Of a DNA stretch of 64,000 bases, positions 1-12,977 are shown one piece after another. Source of the DNA: Corylus avellana. Taxonomy: Eukaryota; Streptophyta; Magnoliopsida; Fagales; Betulaceae. Under the pieces are notes generated by a model. The model saw only the letters and a program-made list of their open reading frames with translations, had not been told where the DNA came from and ran no database searches. The stretch spans positions 36,593,235-36,657,234 of the forward strand of contig NC_081544.1 of NCBI RefSeq assembly GCF_901000735.1. Reading direction: 5' to 3'. Numbering within the stretch: position 1 is the first letter of the stretch; every line of letters starts with the position of its first letter. The position numbers and the translations under genes were made by a program.

Positions 1-53
1 TCCGAATCGTTTCTTTCACTTTTCCCGTTCCTTGGTTTTGGTTCGTTTTCTGA

Positions 54-590
<537 letters not shown>

Positions 591-3500
591 TTAATTGTTG
601 GCTGTTTGCTTTAGTAGAGTTCCCGAGGGGTGCGCCTTGTTTTTGTTTTGAAATATGTTATTACTTTAGGAACAAGTTTTGGACATCTATTGTTACCTTG
701 TTGTTGGTATGTTCAATTTTATTTGGTGAAATGGAACTTGGTTTTGTTTGACATTACTGATTATATCATTATTGTTGCTTTTCTTGAGTTGCGATGTCTT
801 ATGTACCTCGCAAGTATTCTATGTACCTCGATGTCTTATGTACCTTGTGTTCTATGTCGTCTGATGTTATTGACAATCCCAACGAGTGGGATTTGGCTGT
901 TTTTGCAATTTTACTGCTCTTTCGAACGTGCTCTTGTTGAATCCTTTTTACGTATGCTCTCATCATTTTTATCAATTTAAGTTTTTAGTCGTAATCAAAG
1001 TTTAGAAAAATGCTACTACCTTCGGAAACAATGCTCTGTATTCTTGAAGTGCCTTGGATTTGATGACCAATATACATACATTTTGGATGATATTTCTGGG
1101 GTTTCTTTTTTATGATGATCAATATGCCTGATGTCGACTAAAAATGTCTTCGTATATGTGTTTTATTTGGATTTTTCATTTTGATTGTATGATGTTGGCA
1201 GACTTCCTTTCTATTTGTTTTTTTTGCAAGTCTTTGCACGCACTAGGACCTTTTCAATTGGATTTTTTATCAGTATTTTAGTAGTTACGTTCCAAATATG
1301 TCAACAATTTGTACTGGCAGAGATGCGCCTATGCAGTCTTTTTTTCAAACAAGGATAAAAACAACTTACTAATTTAAATAAATTGGGAATTTATGAGAAA
1401 TCGTTTTCCTTGAATGTTCTCTGTATGGGAAGAGGAAAACTTGTTGAAAATATGAGGTTGGAGGTGGTAATGTGAGTGTGGTGTTCCTCAATCTTTCTGT
1501 CATGCTTTTAAGGTATTAGATATTTACTCTTTTATCATGATTTTGTTCGTTTCCTATTCATATTATAGTTTCCTGATAAATAGGATACTGCTTAATTACT
1601 CCCAGGAACTGTAGGAGCTACTAGTTCTGTTTTCTAGTTCTACCTTGATGTAGCAAGCTTTTCTATTTCTAATTTTTTTTTCTTTGCTTTAATAAATGTA
1701 TATGCAGAGTTTTACAAGTCATGATTTGTTTTTTTTTTTTTTTAATCATTTGAAAAAGTGATTCATAGCTTCGTTGGTTGCAGTCTGGATAAGAGACCTA
1801 GAGAAAGTGTGTTTTCAGCTATCGTCTCTAAATTATGCCGATGCTTATTATTTGTTATTGGCCCTTCCTGTATAGCCTGATATTTGTTTTTTTTTATTGG
1901 TTTTGATTTGGCGCATTAGTGATCAATAAATTTGGTTAAAATTCTGTTCTGGAATTTCTTAGGTTCGGTGAGTCCTAATAATTGAACCCATGGACCTCTT
2001 TTGGCTCAGATCAACTCTGCCTTTGGATTTGAAGTTTATTAAACTGTGGTTGATTAGGATCCTCTTTGAGCTTTTGTAGTACCTGGTTTAACTGCTTCAG
2101 TCTGTGATTGATGTGTTGTTCTTGATGTTGGAGTCTAATGTTGTAGATTTGAATTAAAAAGTCCTTGCGTTGACACGTTTATTGCTTATGCATTGTACTG
2201 CCTTTCCCAAGTACGAGGATCGTGTTGAATATGTCCTTGTTTGTGAAATGGGTTTATAGATTTATGCCAACTTCAATTTAATGCTCTGGAAGGTCGAGTA
2301 AACATTATGGTTTGCGTTCAGTTTGCGTTCATTCTGTTTTCTTCAATATGCCGTTAAGATTCTTATATTGTTAGCCCTTCGCATGTTGATTCAGTATTGG
2401 GTAGCCACTGTTGTAAATGATGGATGGGATAACTGCAACTCACCAATATGAAATTGAGAAAGTGGCGACTAGCTGAGAATTGTTCTCCCCCATCTAGAGC
2501 CATACTGCACCAGATCATAATGATTTATGGTTGTGCCCTGCTTGCTCCAAGGTGATGCTAAATTCCGCGGTTGTTGATATACGTATCCTTCCCTAATTCT
2601 CATTCTTCATATCTTGGTGAGAGCTTGAACCGCCTGCCTTACAGTAGTCTCCATAAAGTGCAGGAACGTTAACCTGTTGCTAATGTAATTTTGATACATA
2701 GATCGATAGAATAAACTTGATAGATAGAGAAGAAAACCTTAGCAGCGAAGGTCGGGGAGATCAAAACCCTTCAAATAGATGCACGGCTAATCCTTTTGTT
2801 GTTGATCCACCAGCTGCCGTTCTCCCACCCAATCTCTCCGACATAAACTTGATTGCATTTAAATCCCCTCCAATAGACTACGGCACTGGCACTTTGCAAC
2901 CACATTATCTTATTCTAGCAAAAGGTTTCTCAGTTGACTTTTGTTAGGCCCAAGCACACCTGATAAAGCCTTATTTTACCATCCTATGCAAATTATTCGT
3001 TGGCTGAATGAAAAAAATTAGGGGACGAAGGGCGGGTATGGAATGGGAAGATCGATAGATCCATGGAATTAGTTAAGCATTTTATTAGTAACAATTAAAA
3101 TGGTTTTATGTTTATTAGCATTTTTTCATGTTCGAGAAAGAGAGAGTGGCGATGAAAGTCTTGAGACAGGAAAAGTGGAAAGAGGTAAAGAACTGAGGGC
3201 TTTTGTTTGGGGATTGTATAAACACAAGAGAGGAGAGTGGCCTAGCCGGCAGCCTTGGGTGGAGGAGGGACCTCCCTCCTCCCCTTTCTGCTCCCTGCCT
3301 CTTTGGAGGCTAAATCTATCTTCTTGAAGGCAACTCTAGCCTCATTTGAGGCTCTATTTGTCGCTTTAGGCGATTTATCCTGCAACAATAGTATCGTCAT
3401 CTCCTCGTCCTCCATTGAAGGTCTGCTCTCCCCTTGATCTAGTTGTTCCATGAGAGTTCTGCGTCCTTGTATTTTTTAGATTTGATTTTTTTCAAAATTA

Positions 3501-5376
3501 GATCTATCTATTTCAAGAAGCCACATGTCTTCATGCTACTGGGCTCCTCTAATATATGTTGCCGCCAAACACATCTCCTTCCGACTACCTCACGCCGGAG
3601 TGTATTCCACATGCGCCAGTGAGTGGATCGCACTCACGGGTGTGTGTCACGCCACTGCTCTGCCAGATGTTGCCCTCCTTTGCAACCTCAACATGCACCC
3701 TCATGTACCCTCAACCTCTACTCCATCCACCGGTGTTGCTGCTGTTTGGATTACTTTTATATTTCTTTTTTTGTCTTTGTTTTTTTGTTTGTAGAAACTT
3801 TTCTGTTTACATCAGGAATTTGTTGCTCTTTGATGATAAATTATGTTATATTTTTGACAATATTGTTCTCCTTTCAACCATTCTCCGGTGATTGTTGTTC
3901 TATCCTGATAAAGGTTTGAGTTAGATGTATGACTTTTTTAAGGGTCATGCTCTTGCCTGTCCTCTTTTTGGGTGTTGTTACCGCTTTATGCGGTCGATTT
4001 CTTGGCTTCTGCCTAAGTTATAGAGGTCTGGATAGTTTATGATTTCTTGGGACCATTTATGCGTCCATTGCCTATTCGATTGTTTCAGTTTTCCCATTTT
4101 CATATTTTACACTATCTTTTACGTTTGGGTTTGTTGTTGAAGTGCCCCCTCTTATTTTTTGTTATGTTGTAATCTGGCCTCCGGTTATAAAATTAAAAAC
4201 TGTTTTGTTTTCTCTAAGACTAAGACTATCATTTCATTGCGTGACAGAAATTATTTGGAACGCCAGGCGGTAAAAAAAAAAAAAATCTGTATGGCTATAA
4301 TTTTAATTGTTAATTGTGGTGTGTGGATCTCTCGCTTGAATCCGTACAATAGCATAAATTTGAATGAATGACGATATATTGGTATATTTACAAGTATGCC
4401 GGATTAGGCCCCACCCATTTACACGTTTTAAAAAATTGGTGGTCGATCCGTTATTCAACTTCTATATTTTATATTTTATTTTGAGCGTCTATAGGTTAGG
4501 TACTGGTAATGCTATTATCATAAGCTTCTATGCCTTTCTACAGTAAGGGCGTTGACTTAGAGTCAAAGTTTTTGGCTTCTATATGGCAAGTGGCCAGGCT
4601 AATTATTATTGATGGGTCTATTCTATTGGAAGTTAGTGGGGGTACTCATCATCCATCTTTATCTGTAGTGACTAGGGAGTGAGTCATTTGGAGTGAGGTG
4701 AGGTGTTGCTTCTTTTATTTTCATTTTAGGACTCAAAATCGAATGACAAATATTGTATTATTATTATTACTATTATTAGCATACTTTGGAAGGATAAAAG
4801 CTGCCTCCAAATTTCTTCACCTTTTGGCATCTTTTGATTTGCCTAATCGAAAATGAGTTTGTACTCCAATGGACGGAATTTTTTAAGTTGCTTCCGCCTT
4901 TGAAAAGTTGGAGTTGGAATGAGTCAAAACAATTCGAGTTGGGTTGAGTCACGACGATCAAAAACAAAAATAAAACGGTATCACTGTAAGGGACGAGATG
5001 ATTCTTGTTTGTCTTCAAATGCACAACAACTTAGGGTCAGGGCTTAGCAATTTTAGTAATTGATTTTTTCTTAAATAAAAATAAAAACGGAAAGTCCACA
5101 TTAACTCTTCAAAGTACTATTACCAAATTAGTAATATTCTCTAAACTTTTAATTGCCACAATGTCTCTTCCAAAACAATCAAAAATTGTTAGTAATTTTC
5201 ATAATAATGAAAATACCCTTAGGCCTTATTTGGTTCGCAAATTGAGTATTTCGTTGAAAAAAAAAAGAATAGTTATTACTAGAAATAGACAAAAGTGGAA
5301 TGGAATAATTATTCTTATTCCTTAGTTTGATAACAACATATGTATTCTAATTGGAGTGATCACCCTCGTAATTCTA
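591..5376. other. eS27 3' region and intergenic spacer
   Basis: No gene can be supported here. The first few hundred bases are T-rich and contain short direct repeats of 'ctatgtacctcgatgtctta' type (about 795-860), probably the eS27 3' UTR. The rest is AT-rich with T runs. A CT/GC-richer patch at 3230-3720 carries several short overlapping frames, but none resembles a known protein and they overlap on both strands. It could be the edge of an old transposable element, which I cannot identify. Confidence 0.5.
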
Positions 5377-5770
5377 GGCTCAGTTTGGCAAGGGATCGGA
5401 CCTCTCCTGTAGCTGGACCGGCACTGTAGCTACAGTGAAACGAGGAGACGGACGATTAGACGCGCAGACCTGCACTCATTAAAAGGAGCACACCCAACCC
5501 ATTTTCAACTTGTTTCTACGCGAGCATTAACCCACAGGAGAACTAAACCAACTACCAACATTAACCCACACGTTCACAAGCCACTTCTTCCATACGTTAT
5601 TTCACAACAACAAAAAAAAACCATACGCAAAGAACAAGTTGAAAATGGGTTGGATGCGCTCTTTTTAATGAGTGCAGGTCTGCGCGTCTGACCGTCCGTC
5701 TCCTTGGTTCACAGTTGCTACAGTGCTGGTCTAGCTACAGGAGAGGTCTAGTCCCTTGCCAAGCATAGCC
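5377..5770. mobile_element. Foldback MITE-like element 1 (394 bp)
   Basis: The two arms, 5377-5516 and 5632-5770, are long imperfect inverted repeats about 140 bp each, around a 115-bp centre. Matching segments include 'gcgcagacctgcactcatt' in the left arm and its reverse complement in the right arm, and 'cctctcctgtagct' near both ends. The termini read GGCTCAGTTTGGCAAGG on the left and, reversed, GGCTATGCTTGGCAAGG on the right. A 3-bp CTA flanks both ends (5374-5376 and 5771-5773), a candidate target-site duplication. There is no coding capacity. The ends and 3-bp duplication would fit a Tourist/PIF-Harbinger-type MITE; that class is inference. Confidence 0.75.
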
Positions 5771-5830
5771 CTAGGTTTTCCTTCTTCTTCTTTTTAATTT
5801 TTTATTTAAAACAAAAAACAAAAAAAATAA

Positions 5831-6245
5831 GGGAAAATTACCGTTTACCCCTCTAAAGTTGACAGCGTTTTTCAATTCGAACACTAAAGTTTCAATTTTT
5901 GCAATCCACCCCCGAAAGTTTCAAATTTTTGTAATTTGACCAATTGTATCCAAAGCTTCCCATATTGCTCATAATTTTTATTTTTTAAATTTTTATAAAA
6001 AAAATTTTAAAAAAAATTTGGGGTGGCTATCTGGCCATTTTTGCACCCCCAAATTTGTTTTTTGTTTTCTTCATAAACATTAAAAAAAAAAAAAAAAAAA
6101 TTAGGGGCAATATAGGAATTTTGGGATAATATTGGTCGAATTGAAAAAAATTGAAACTTTGTGGGGGTGGATTGTAAAAATTAAAACTTTAGTGTTCGAA
6201 TTGAAAAACGCAGTCAACTTTGAGAGAGTAAACTGCAATTGTCCC
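5831..6245. mobile_element. Foldback MITE-like element 2 (about 415 bp)
   Basis: This is a second inverted-repeat element, 60 bp after the first. The left end begins 'gggaaaattaccgtttac'; the right end reversed begins 'gggacaattgcagtttac'. The arms stay alignable for roughly 140 bp, with paired segments such as 'gaacactaaagtttcaa' against 'ttaaaactttagtgttcg'. The centre is A/T-rich with T and A runs. It has no ORF. Arm identity looks lower than in element 1, suggesting an older insertion. The superfamily cannot be assigned from the sequence alone. Confidence 0.7.
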
Positions 6246-7292
6246 AAAAAAAAACAAATTTAAGGGTTAGAAGAAACTTTTGAAAAAATTAGTTTTTTTG
6301 AAAAAAGTTATGTCAATTCTTTCACTTACTATTCCTGTGTATAAGGGATTTTCATAAGAATAAATTATTGCCAAACAAAAAAAATGACTATGGAATAGTT
6401 ATTTTATTTTAATAGTTTATTCTACAAACCAAACACGTGCTTCGTAAAATTCAAATAACTCACATAAAAAAAAGGTTATAAACTCATCCATTCCATAAGA
6501 GGACTTCGTGAAATTCAGGTACTCGTGTTCCTTTCATTCATAAAAATTAGAAAATGCCCATTGGGAATATTGGATAAGACCTACACCAGTAGAGTCGAGA
6601 GACGTGGTTTTAAAAGATTTACATGGATTACTTTTTGTTTTTCTCCTCACCAAAAGACTTAAATGGATTGCCTCGTCTTATCTACTCTGTCTGTCTGTCT
6701 GTATCATTTACAAGCCAGGTAGGACCGACATATGGCGTAGGATTAAATTAACCCTTTCCTTCTCTGTTTGTTTGTTTTTTTTTTTGTTTTTTTGTTTTTA
6801 ATTTCTTTTGTAATTGACGAACTCACTCACACTGTCACACATACTTCCAAAGGATGTCGAGAAGGTAATAAAATATAATTGTAAAAAAAGAGAAGAAAAG
6901 GGAGACAAGACAGCCCTCCAAAGTCAGGTTTTGAATTTTACAGAACCGTTGAGATTAATTAGTCCCGCTTGCTGCAGTCCGTCTTTGTTGCCTCTCTCGT
7001 CTCGTCTCCTGTTGGGGTATGCAAAGAGCAAAGTTATGCTGTTTCGTTGAAGGAGCCCCCAACAGTTGCTTGGGTTGTGAACTTGGTTGCACTTTCGTCA
7101 CAAGCACCGACACGCCTTTCTCGTTGCCGTTGTTGACTCTTTCTGCTCTCTGCTTTTCCAATTGATTTCTACGAAAGCATTATATGGCATGACACTCCTT
7201 TTGCTCAAACAAATCATAAGCCCCTCTGCCTCGTGGAGTGAGACAGGGTGTTAAGAGCTTAATTTCTGATTCGTTGAGTTCAGATTTTTATC
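6246..7292. other. Spacer and putative 5' region of the Nudix gene
   Basis: AT-rich sequence, then a T-run (6776-6800) and a moderately GC-richer stretch (6940-7290) with CT-rich patches, as expected near a transcription start. No clear TATA box could be chosen. Short frames here do not resemble proteins. Confidence 0.35.
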
Positions 7293-9547
7293 ATGTCGTC
7301 TTTGCTGGCAAGAACAGGGAGACACAAACAGCGGTACGAGGATCAACTTAGGCTTGTTGCAGGGTCAGTCAATCTCTTCTTAGTCTTCTATGCTATTGCT
7401 GCGATCAAATTTTACTTGTGTCATGTCAATTATCTTCATCTCCTACTTTACTTCCTTTTAATGTTATAAAAATTTGTGTTCTTTTCTTCAACAAAAGCAG
7501 CATAGCGTCATGCTTCTAGAAGATAAAAAGTGTTTTCTTTTTAATCTCCATTGCTCTTGATAAACGGTGCGGTAGACAGACCTGGGCCTAAGCATTGACT
7601 TTATGCGCGCTACTTGTCTCTGTTTTTCTTTCATTTACTTTAATTAATTAATCATACCACTATTAGCTAGTACGTCCTTTTCCCACTCTAGCAATGCTCC
7701 TTAATTTGGTGGGTCGATGGGCTATCCAGGTGGACGTTTATGTTCCATAAACCTTGACCCTCATGTTTAAAGAGTGTCTACTAGAGTGATGCCTTCAACG
7801 TTAATGAGTTAAATCACCAATTATTCCAATCTCCAGAGATATATTATTGGTGATTTAACATAGTATTAGAACAAATGTTCTGAGTTCGAACCTTGTTAAC
7901 ATCATTTACCTTTTATTTTAATTAAATATTTCACGTGTTGAGCTTCACTTAACGATTAAGGCGCTTAATTACCAATATCACCCCACTATTTCCCTTTTAG
8001 TTTCGGCATACTTGTTACAGCCATTTACCTGTTATTCCATGGTGCATACATTTGTCTCAGAGAGTTAGTGAACATAAAATGCAAGAACCCAGGTTAACAG
8101 ATATGCTTCTCATCATTAAGTCTGAGAGAGCCAAATTGGGTGAAATGAGTGGCTCGGTTTCCAGCTCATAATGCATTAAATCATGGCATGGTTCACAGGG
8201 AAATGTAATGGATCCGGTAAAGAATTTGAACATTTTGGTGTTACTAAAATATATACAAGCATGTTCTTAAAGTTAATGATAATCCTCCCAATTGAAAGTA
8301 ATTTCCTCCTTTGCATGGATTGGAATGCTTGACTATACACTCACCTGTCTGGTGCAAACAACAGTTGTATTCCTTACAGGCTTGAGCAGAATGTTGAGGG
8401 TTGCCATGGCAGTTCAGAGAACAAATTGCTTGTTCTTATGATTTCTTCACCAAATCGGCATGATCTTGTGTTCCCGAAGGTATATCAATAACCCTGCTTT
8501 GTTTGCTCAGCACATGAGGCTTAATTAACACCTTTCATTTTTGTAATGTCACGTTCTGTATAAAATATAAGTTTCGGATTCAATGTCAATGCCTTCATTG
8601 GATTACCAGGGTGGATGGGAGGATGATGAGACTATACGCGAAGCTGCTTGTCGTGAAGCCTTCGAGGAAGCCGGAGTGAAAGGAATACTCAGTGTATGTT
8701 TCTTTTTTGTTCTTAATTAGTACAGGCGTGATAGCTATAGTATGTGTTGAAATTTTCTATTCTATTTCGTTTATATTCTTGAATCATATGATCCATGCTC
8801 TGAGTTTTGTCCTTACACATATCTTCTTGCTTATGATATGCATATGGACTTGTAATTGATGGGTGCCTTTGATGTGGCATGTTATCATAATGAATTAAGT
8901 TCATTACATGAAAGTAGTGATTATTTTCTCAATGAGTCATCTAATTCAACCTGATTTCTCAATTATTTTCAGGAAACTCCACTAGGAGATTGGATGTTTC
9001 GAAGCAAGAGCAGGCAGAAAAGCTGCAGCCTGGAAGGAGGTTGTAGAGGTTATATGTTTGCATTGAAGGTGACCGAGGAGCTTGACTCTTGGCCAGAGCA
9101 GGCTAACTATGATAGGAAATGGGTCAGTAATCAATAAAAGATCAATTGGAATTATATGATATGGTAGCATAGCTGGCATCATGTGTAATGGTTCATTCTG
9201 TGGTTGAGCTACTATGATCCCATGTTGACTAGTTTTTTGGTTTGCCTCATAGCAATCTAACTTCAGTTGAAGACTCTGGCTCTTGTTACCTTCTACAGCT
9301 TACCACAGAGGAAGCATTCAAATTGTGCCGTTATGATTGGATGCGGGATGCTCTTGAAAGATTTGTGACAACTCTCGCTGAGGAAATTAGAGGATGCAGG
9401 AGGAATGAAGAGTCAAAGGAAGTAGCAGCTATAAGGCCAGTTTCAGATGCTGTTGAAGAGCAGCAAATGTCATCACCTGGCTGCTTTGGTAAGCCTTCCA
9501 GTGTCCAACACCTTGAGAATTCTTGCAAATGCATTGTACAGGCTTGA
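7293..9547 (+). CDS. Nudix hydrolase (plant NUDT12/13/16/17/18-like)
   Basis: Family role: hydrolysis of a nucleoside diphosphate linked to another moiety (NDP-X), needing divalent metal; the substrate is not predictable here. Five exons are read: 7293-7363, 8380-8479, 8610-8693, 8973-9122 and 9299-9547, giving about 217 aa. The start MSSLLARTGRHKQRYEDQ matches the conserved N-terminus of the Arabidopsis NUDT16 group. The Nudix box lies in exon 3: GGWEDDETIREAACREAFEE followed by AGV, with REAFEE supplying the metal-binding glutamates. Exon 4 contributes GYMFALKVTEELDSWPE and exon 5 LTTEEAFKLCRYDWMRDALE, both typical of the group. The Ser-rich tail after residue 180 is variable in relatives. 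Introns are GT-AG, and the first is about 1 kb. No organelle signal is obvious. Confidence 0.9.
7807..7859. repeat. Perfect 14-bp inverted repeat in Nudix intron 1
   Basis: gttaaatcaccaat at 7807-7820 is the exact reverse complement of attggtgatttaac at 7846-7859, with a 25-bp loop. It abuts a decayed copy (about 7850-7960) of a dispersed repeat carrying a tRNA B-box-like 'gagttcgaacctt', also seen around 12338 and 18654. Confidence 0.5.
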
Positions 9548-11257
9548 GGAGTGGAAAATCCATCTTTGTAGTGAAAGCAACTCTACTACGCACTCTAGAA
9601 TTCCTTCACATCCTTGATTCTGCAATTCTAAGTAATTTTTAAGACTCTTTCTGCTTTAGGCGAAGCTTGTGTATTTTTGTAATTAAATCAAATTTGAACA
9701 AATGAAGGGCTATTATTTTCTTGCAGATGTTGTTGTCGATGTCTACCATCAAATGACTGATTAGTATCCAATACTAATTCCACACGAATCAGTCACATTA
9801 TTAGATCTTGTCTTGTCGGTCGTCTATGGCGTATTTGGTTCTTGAATTGCTAGTTTTTTCTTCTTCCGGCGGTGGAGCACGGTACTAGCAAGAGCGATAC
9901 CCACTAAACCCTAAGAAAACTAGAATTGTGTGGGATACCAGACGTTCTCACACAAACTGATGACACACTCACACGTACACCTTTTTGCAAGTTTTTCACG
10001 GGGTAAAGAAAACCAAAAACCTGGCCGGCTGTCATTTTGTGCAGTTAGCACGCTCAAACAGTTGCAGCATTACTTGCAATTTAATGTACTTGTGGAGTAA
10101 CGTTCCAGTGCATTTAGTACCACTGATGGGACGCCCGTTACTTGTTAATTACAAGTTCAAAAGCTGCGACTGACCTGCTAGTTTAGTGAAGCCAATGATG
10201 CCATTTTATAAAATCTACGTGCAGTTTTGCGACTTAGAAGAAGAGGGATCGGAATTGTTTATTTGGTGTTTTTCAAGTTCCAACAGAAGCCTCTAAACAC
10301 CTCCTCCACTCCAAGCCAAGTGTATCACAATCTGCATCACTTCATGGTGGACACAGGAGTACGTTCATAGTCTTTCTTAATTTTAGCGCTTTTCTCGCAA
10401 GCCAAATTGAAATACCAAAGGAAAGAAGTGCAATTAACTTTTTTCTAGTAAAATTGTAGATTGATCATCTAAAACAGGACGCGGATAGTGGTTCAATTTT
10501 CCCAGTAAAGGCATGGATCCTAATTAATTAGTAAATATTGGTAGATCTTCGATCTGTTGCTTGCAGCGCTGCTCTACGTACAAAAAGCTTTGGTATATAT
10601 ATATATATATATATATGCACATTTCCACGTACAGGGATGATAATGTTTGTAATTGACCACAGAATTTAAGGAGGTGGTGTGGCTGGCAATGATCATGCCT
10701 CTGGATTCTCTCTGCTTAACAACAACAATGTTGTGAAAAATAGTGCAGTGCAACCACCATTTGTCACCATGAGAACAAAAGCGAAGCAAATTAATCAAAG
10801 CAACCTCAATTTCCGGGCATGATTTTCAAAGGCGACAAAACATTCAAACTTACGCGCTCCCTCGATTACTCAATCCTTCCAGTAAATGTCAAATAAAATA
10901 ATTAATTAAGTTGTGTGTGTATATATATATATATATATAGCTAGCACAAACTTTAAGCTCTACAAATATATATGCAGGCCACATATATTTCTTTCAATTT
11001 TTTTTTTTTTTTTTGACTCCGTCTATAAAATTGTTATGTCTCTTAACATTAAGATGAGAAAAATTAATACATATGATTTTGAATAAAAATCTGTGACTGT
11101 AGATTGACCACGAACTCTAACAAAAAATATTTCCGTTTAAATAATTAATAATGTATAGGGTGGTGTGGGTGTGAACTTAATTCTTTCTAATTCGAGCAAT
11201 ATGATCTGCTTGGGTCTTCATTTGCAGTGAAAAACGAGCGCAAAATGGCCGTGTGCT
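9548..11257. other. Spacer between Nudix gene and the duplicated block
   Basis: It holds the probable Nudix 3' UTR, two (TA)n tracts (about 10594-10615 and 10918-10940) and a T-run near 11000. No supported gene. The short minus frame at 10574-10798 merely reads through the TA tract. Confidence 0.5.
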
Positions 11258-12337
11258 TCATTAGTCTAGAGGGAAGGAATGGAAGTGGAACCTTTATTAA
11301 ATCCTCCACCTTCTTTTTCCATGTAATCGGGGAGGCTTCCTTTGACTTACCTTTCTTTCTACGGCATCTTTTGCACTTATTATCTGTGTTTATATTTTGT
11401 ATCCTTGCGCCATTCGATACTCCATACACCTACTCTGTGTTTTTATCTGCTCCTTGAAAACGGAGATTCATGCATGGGATTTACAAACGAGACTTGTCTC
11501 CATTGAATTGAATTTTGACGCTTGTTGCTTTTGTCTTACCAAGTCAATTTTCACCCATTTTATTCATTCATGCAAATTCCAGAAAGTTTATTAATCTCAT
11601 TTTCTTTTAAACCAAAAATATTGAGCAAGTTAATTTGTAGATTATTATTATTATTTTTAAAAAAGAATTAATTATCTACTTTTCGAATACACTATTACGC
11701 ACGCACGCATGCATGTGAAGAGTCATGCGTTTTTTTATTTTTTTATTTTAATTGAAGAGGAAATAGGGGAAAGAGTCATGCGTATTATTCAACAACAATA
11801 TAACTCATGCTAGCTAGCTGCTTTAATTTTAACATTTTGCCTCCTGTAAATTCTTAAACTGTACGTTTTTGGTCGGTCGGCATGAGTAAATTAATATAAG
11901 GTAAAAATGTCAGTCAAAAGCAATATCATAAAAAGTGTGTTAAATAAAGTTTTAAAAAGGTAAATATTGAAAAGTACTTTTTGCGGAAATTTTTTGCCTT
12001 TAGTGTTTATAGAAGAAATTCGTTTGACAAGCCAATTAAGTGTTATTAAAAAGTTAAAAAAAAAAATCATAGGAATAGTTATTAATTACTGTTTACAATC
12101 TACAAATTAAGGAAAACACTGGCCCATTTCATCTTAAAAAAAAAAAAATAGGCACATAGATTAGCCTAAGCGAAATGTTAAAGGAAAAAGCTCAATTATT
12201 TTTTTTGAAGGCAAAAACTGATCAATTCAACTGTAAAAATACAGACTAAATGAAGAAAGTTTGTAAAGAGAAAAAAAAGAAAGGGAATAAGAAGAGAAAA
12301 CAAAGGATGACATCTTTATTTAGTTTGTATTTTCACA

Positions 12338-12545
12338 TGGTATCAGAGTTAAAGATAGTGAGATTAAACCTTAACTCCGTCAAATCACCCCTCATTTAAA
12401 TTAAATATTTTACGTGTTGGGCATCACCTATTAAAAGGGAGTTTGAGCTCACACGTGAGGGGAGTGTTAAAGTATTGATTAAGTAATTAAATTTACCTCT
12501 TCTTATCAGTTTAAACTTTTAGAATAACTGATGATTTAACATCAA
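12338..12545. repeat. Dispersed tRNA-box-like repeat, copy in block 1
   Basis: It begins 'tggtatcagagttaaag', contains 'cgtgttgggcatcacctatt' and 'cacgtgaggggagtgttaaa', and ends 'gatgatttaaca'. The same layout recurs at 18654-18862, with pieces at about 7850-7960 and 45690-45840. It is non-coding. The family is not named here; the B-box-like motif and similar ends suggest a short retroposon. Confidence 0.5.
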
Positions 12546-12935
12546 CAATTGGGAAAGACATACGACAGTCACATTAATAATAAATAATCATATTATAAAA
12601 GCTTATAAGATAGAAAGACAAATGTGCCTTAGTGACTGACTTAGTGTCTATCGTCTTCAACTTGTACATCAACTTTCGTGCCCGCTAGCTCCACTAAAAA
12701 TATTATTTGTTCTCTCCTCTAAAGTGGTCGTAAGATTTTTGACCTATAGCTAGCCTCATCGGATAGCACCAAAATTTTGCAATATTTCTACAATCATCAA
12801 CCAAGACCTCCCAGTCATTAGAAGTTAGAACCAGTCTAACAGCACGTGCGGGTCAAGTCATTGCATCTTGTTTTTCGAGTTAATTTGGTTAATTTGTAAT
12901 ATTTGATATTTGGACCCGTTGAAATTAATAATTGA

Positions 12936-12938
<3 letters not shown>

Positions 12939-12975
<37 letters not shown>
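12939..12975. repeat. (AT)n microsatellite
   Basis: About 37 nt of pure AT repeat. The matching tract in the second block (19255-19302) is about 48 nt. This is one of several length differences between otherwise near-identical copies. Confidence 0.9.

Positions 12976-12977
<2 letters not shown>

Noticed and set aside
3242..3451. Minus frame resembling a charged small protein
   Set aside because: It overlaps open frames on the plus strand, has no recognisable family, and lies in a repeat-like patch.
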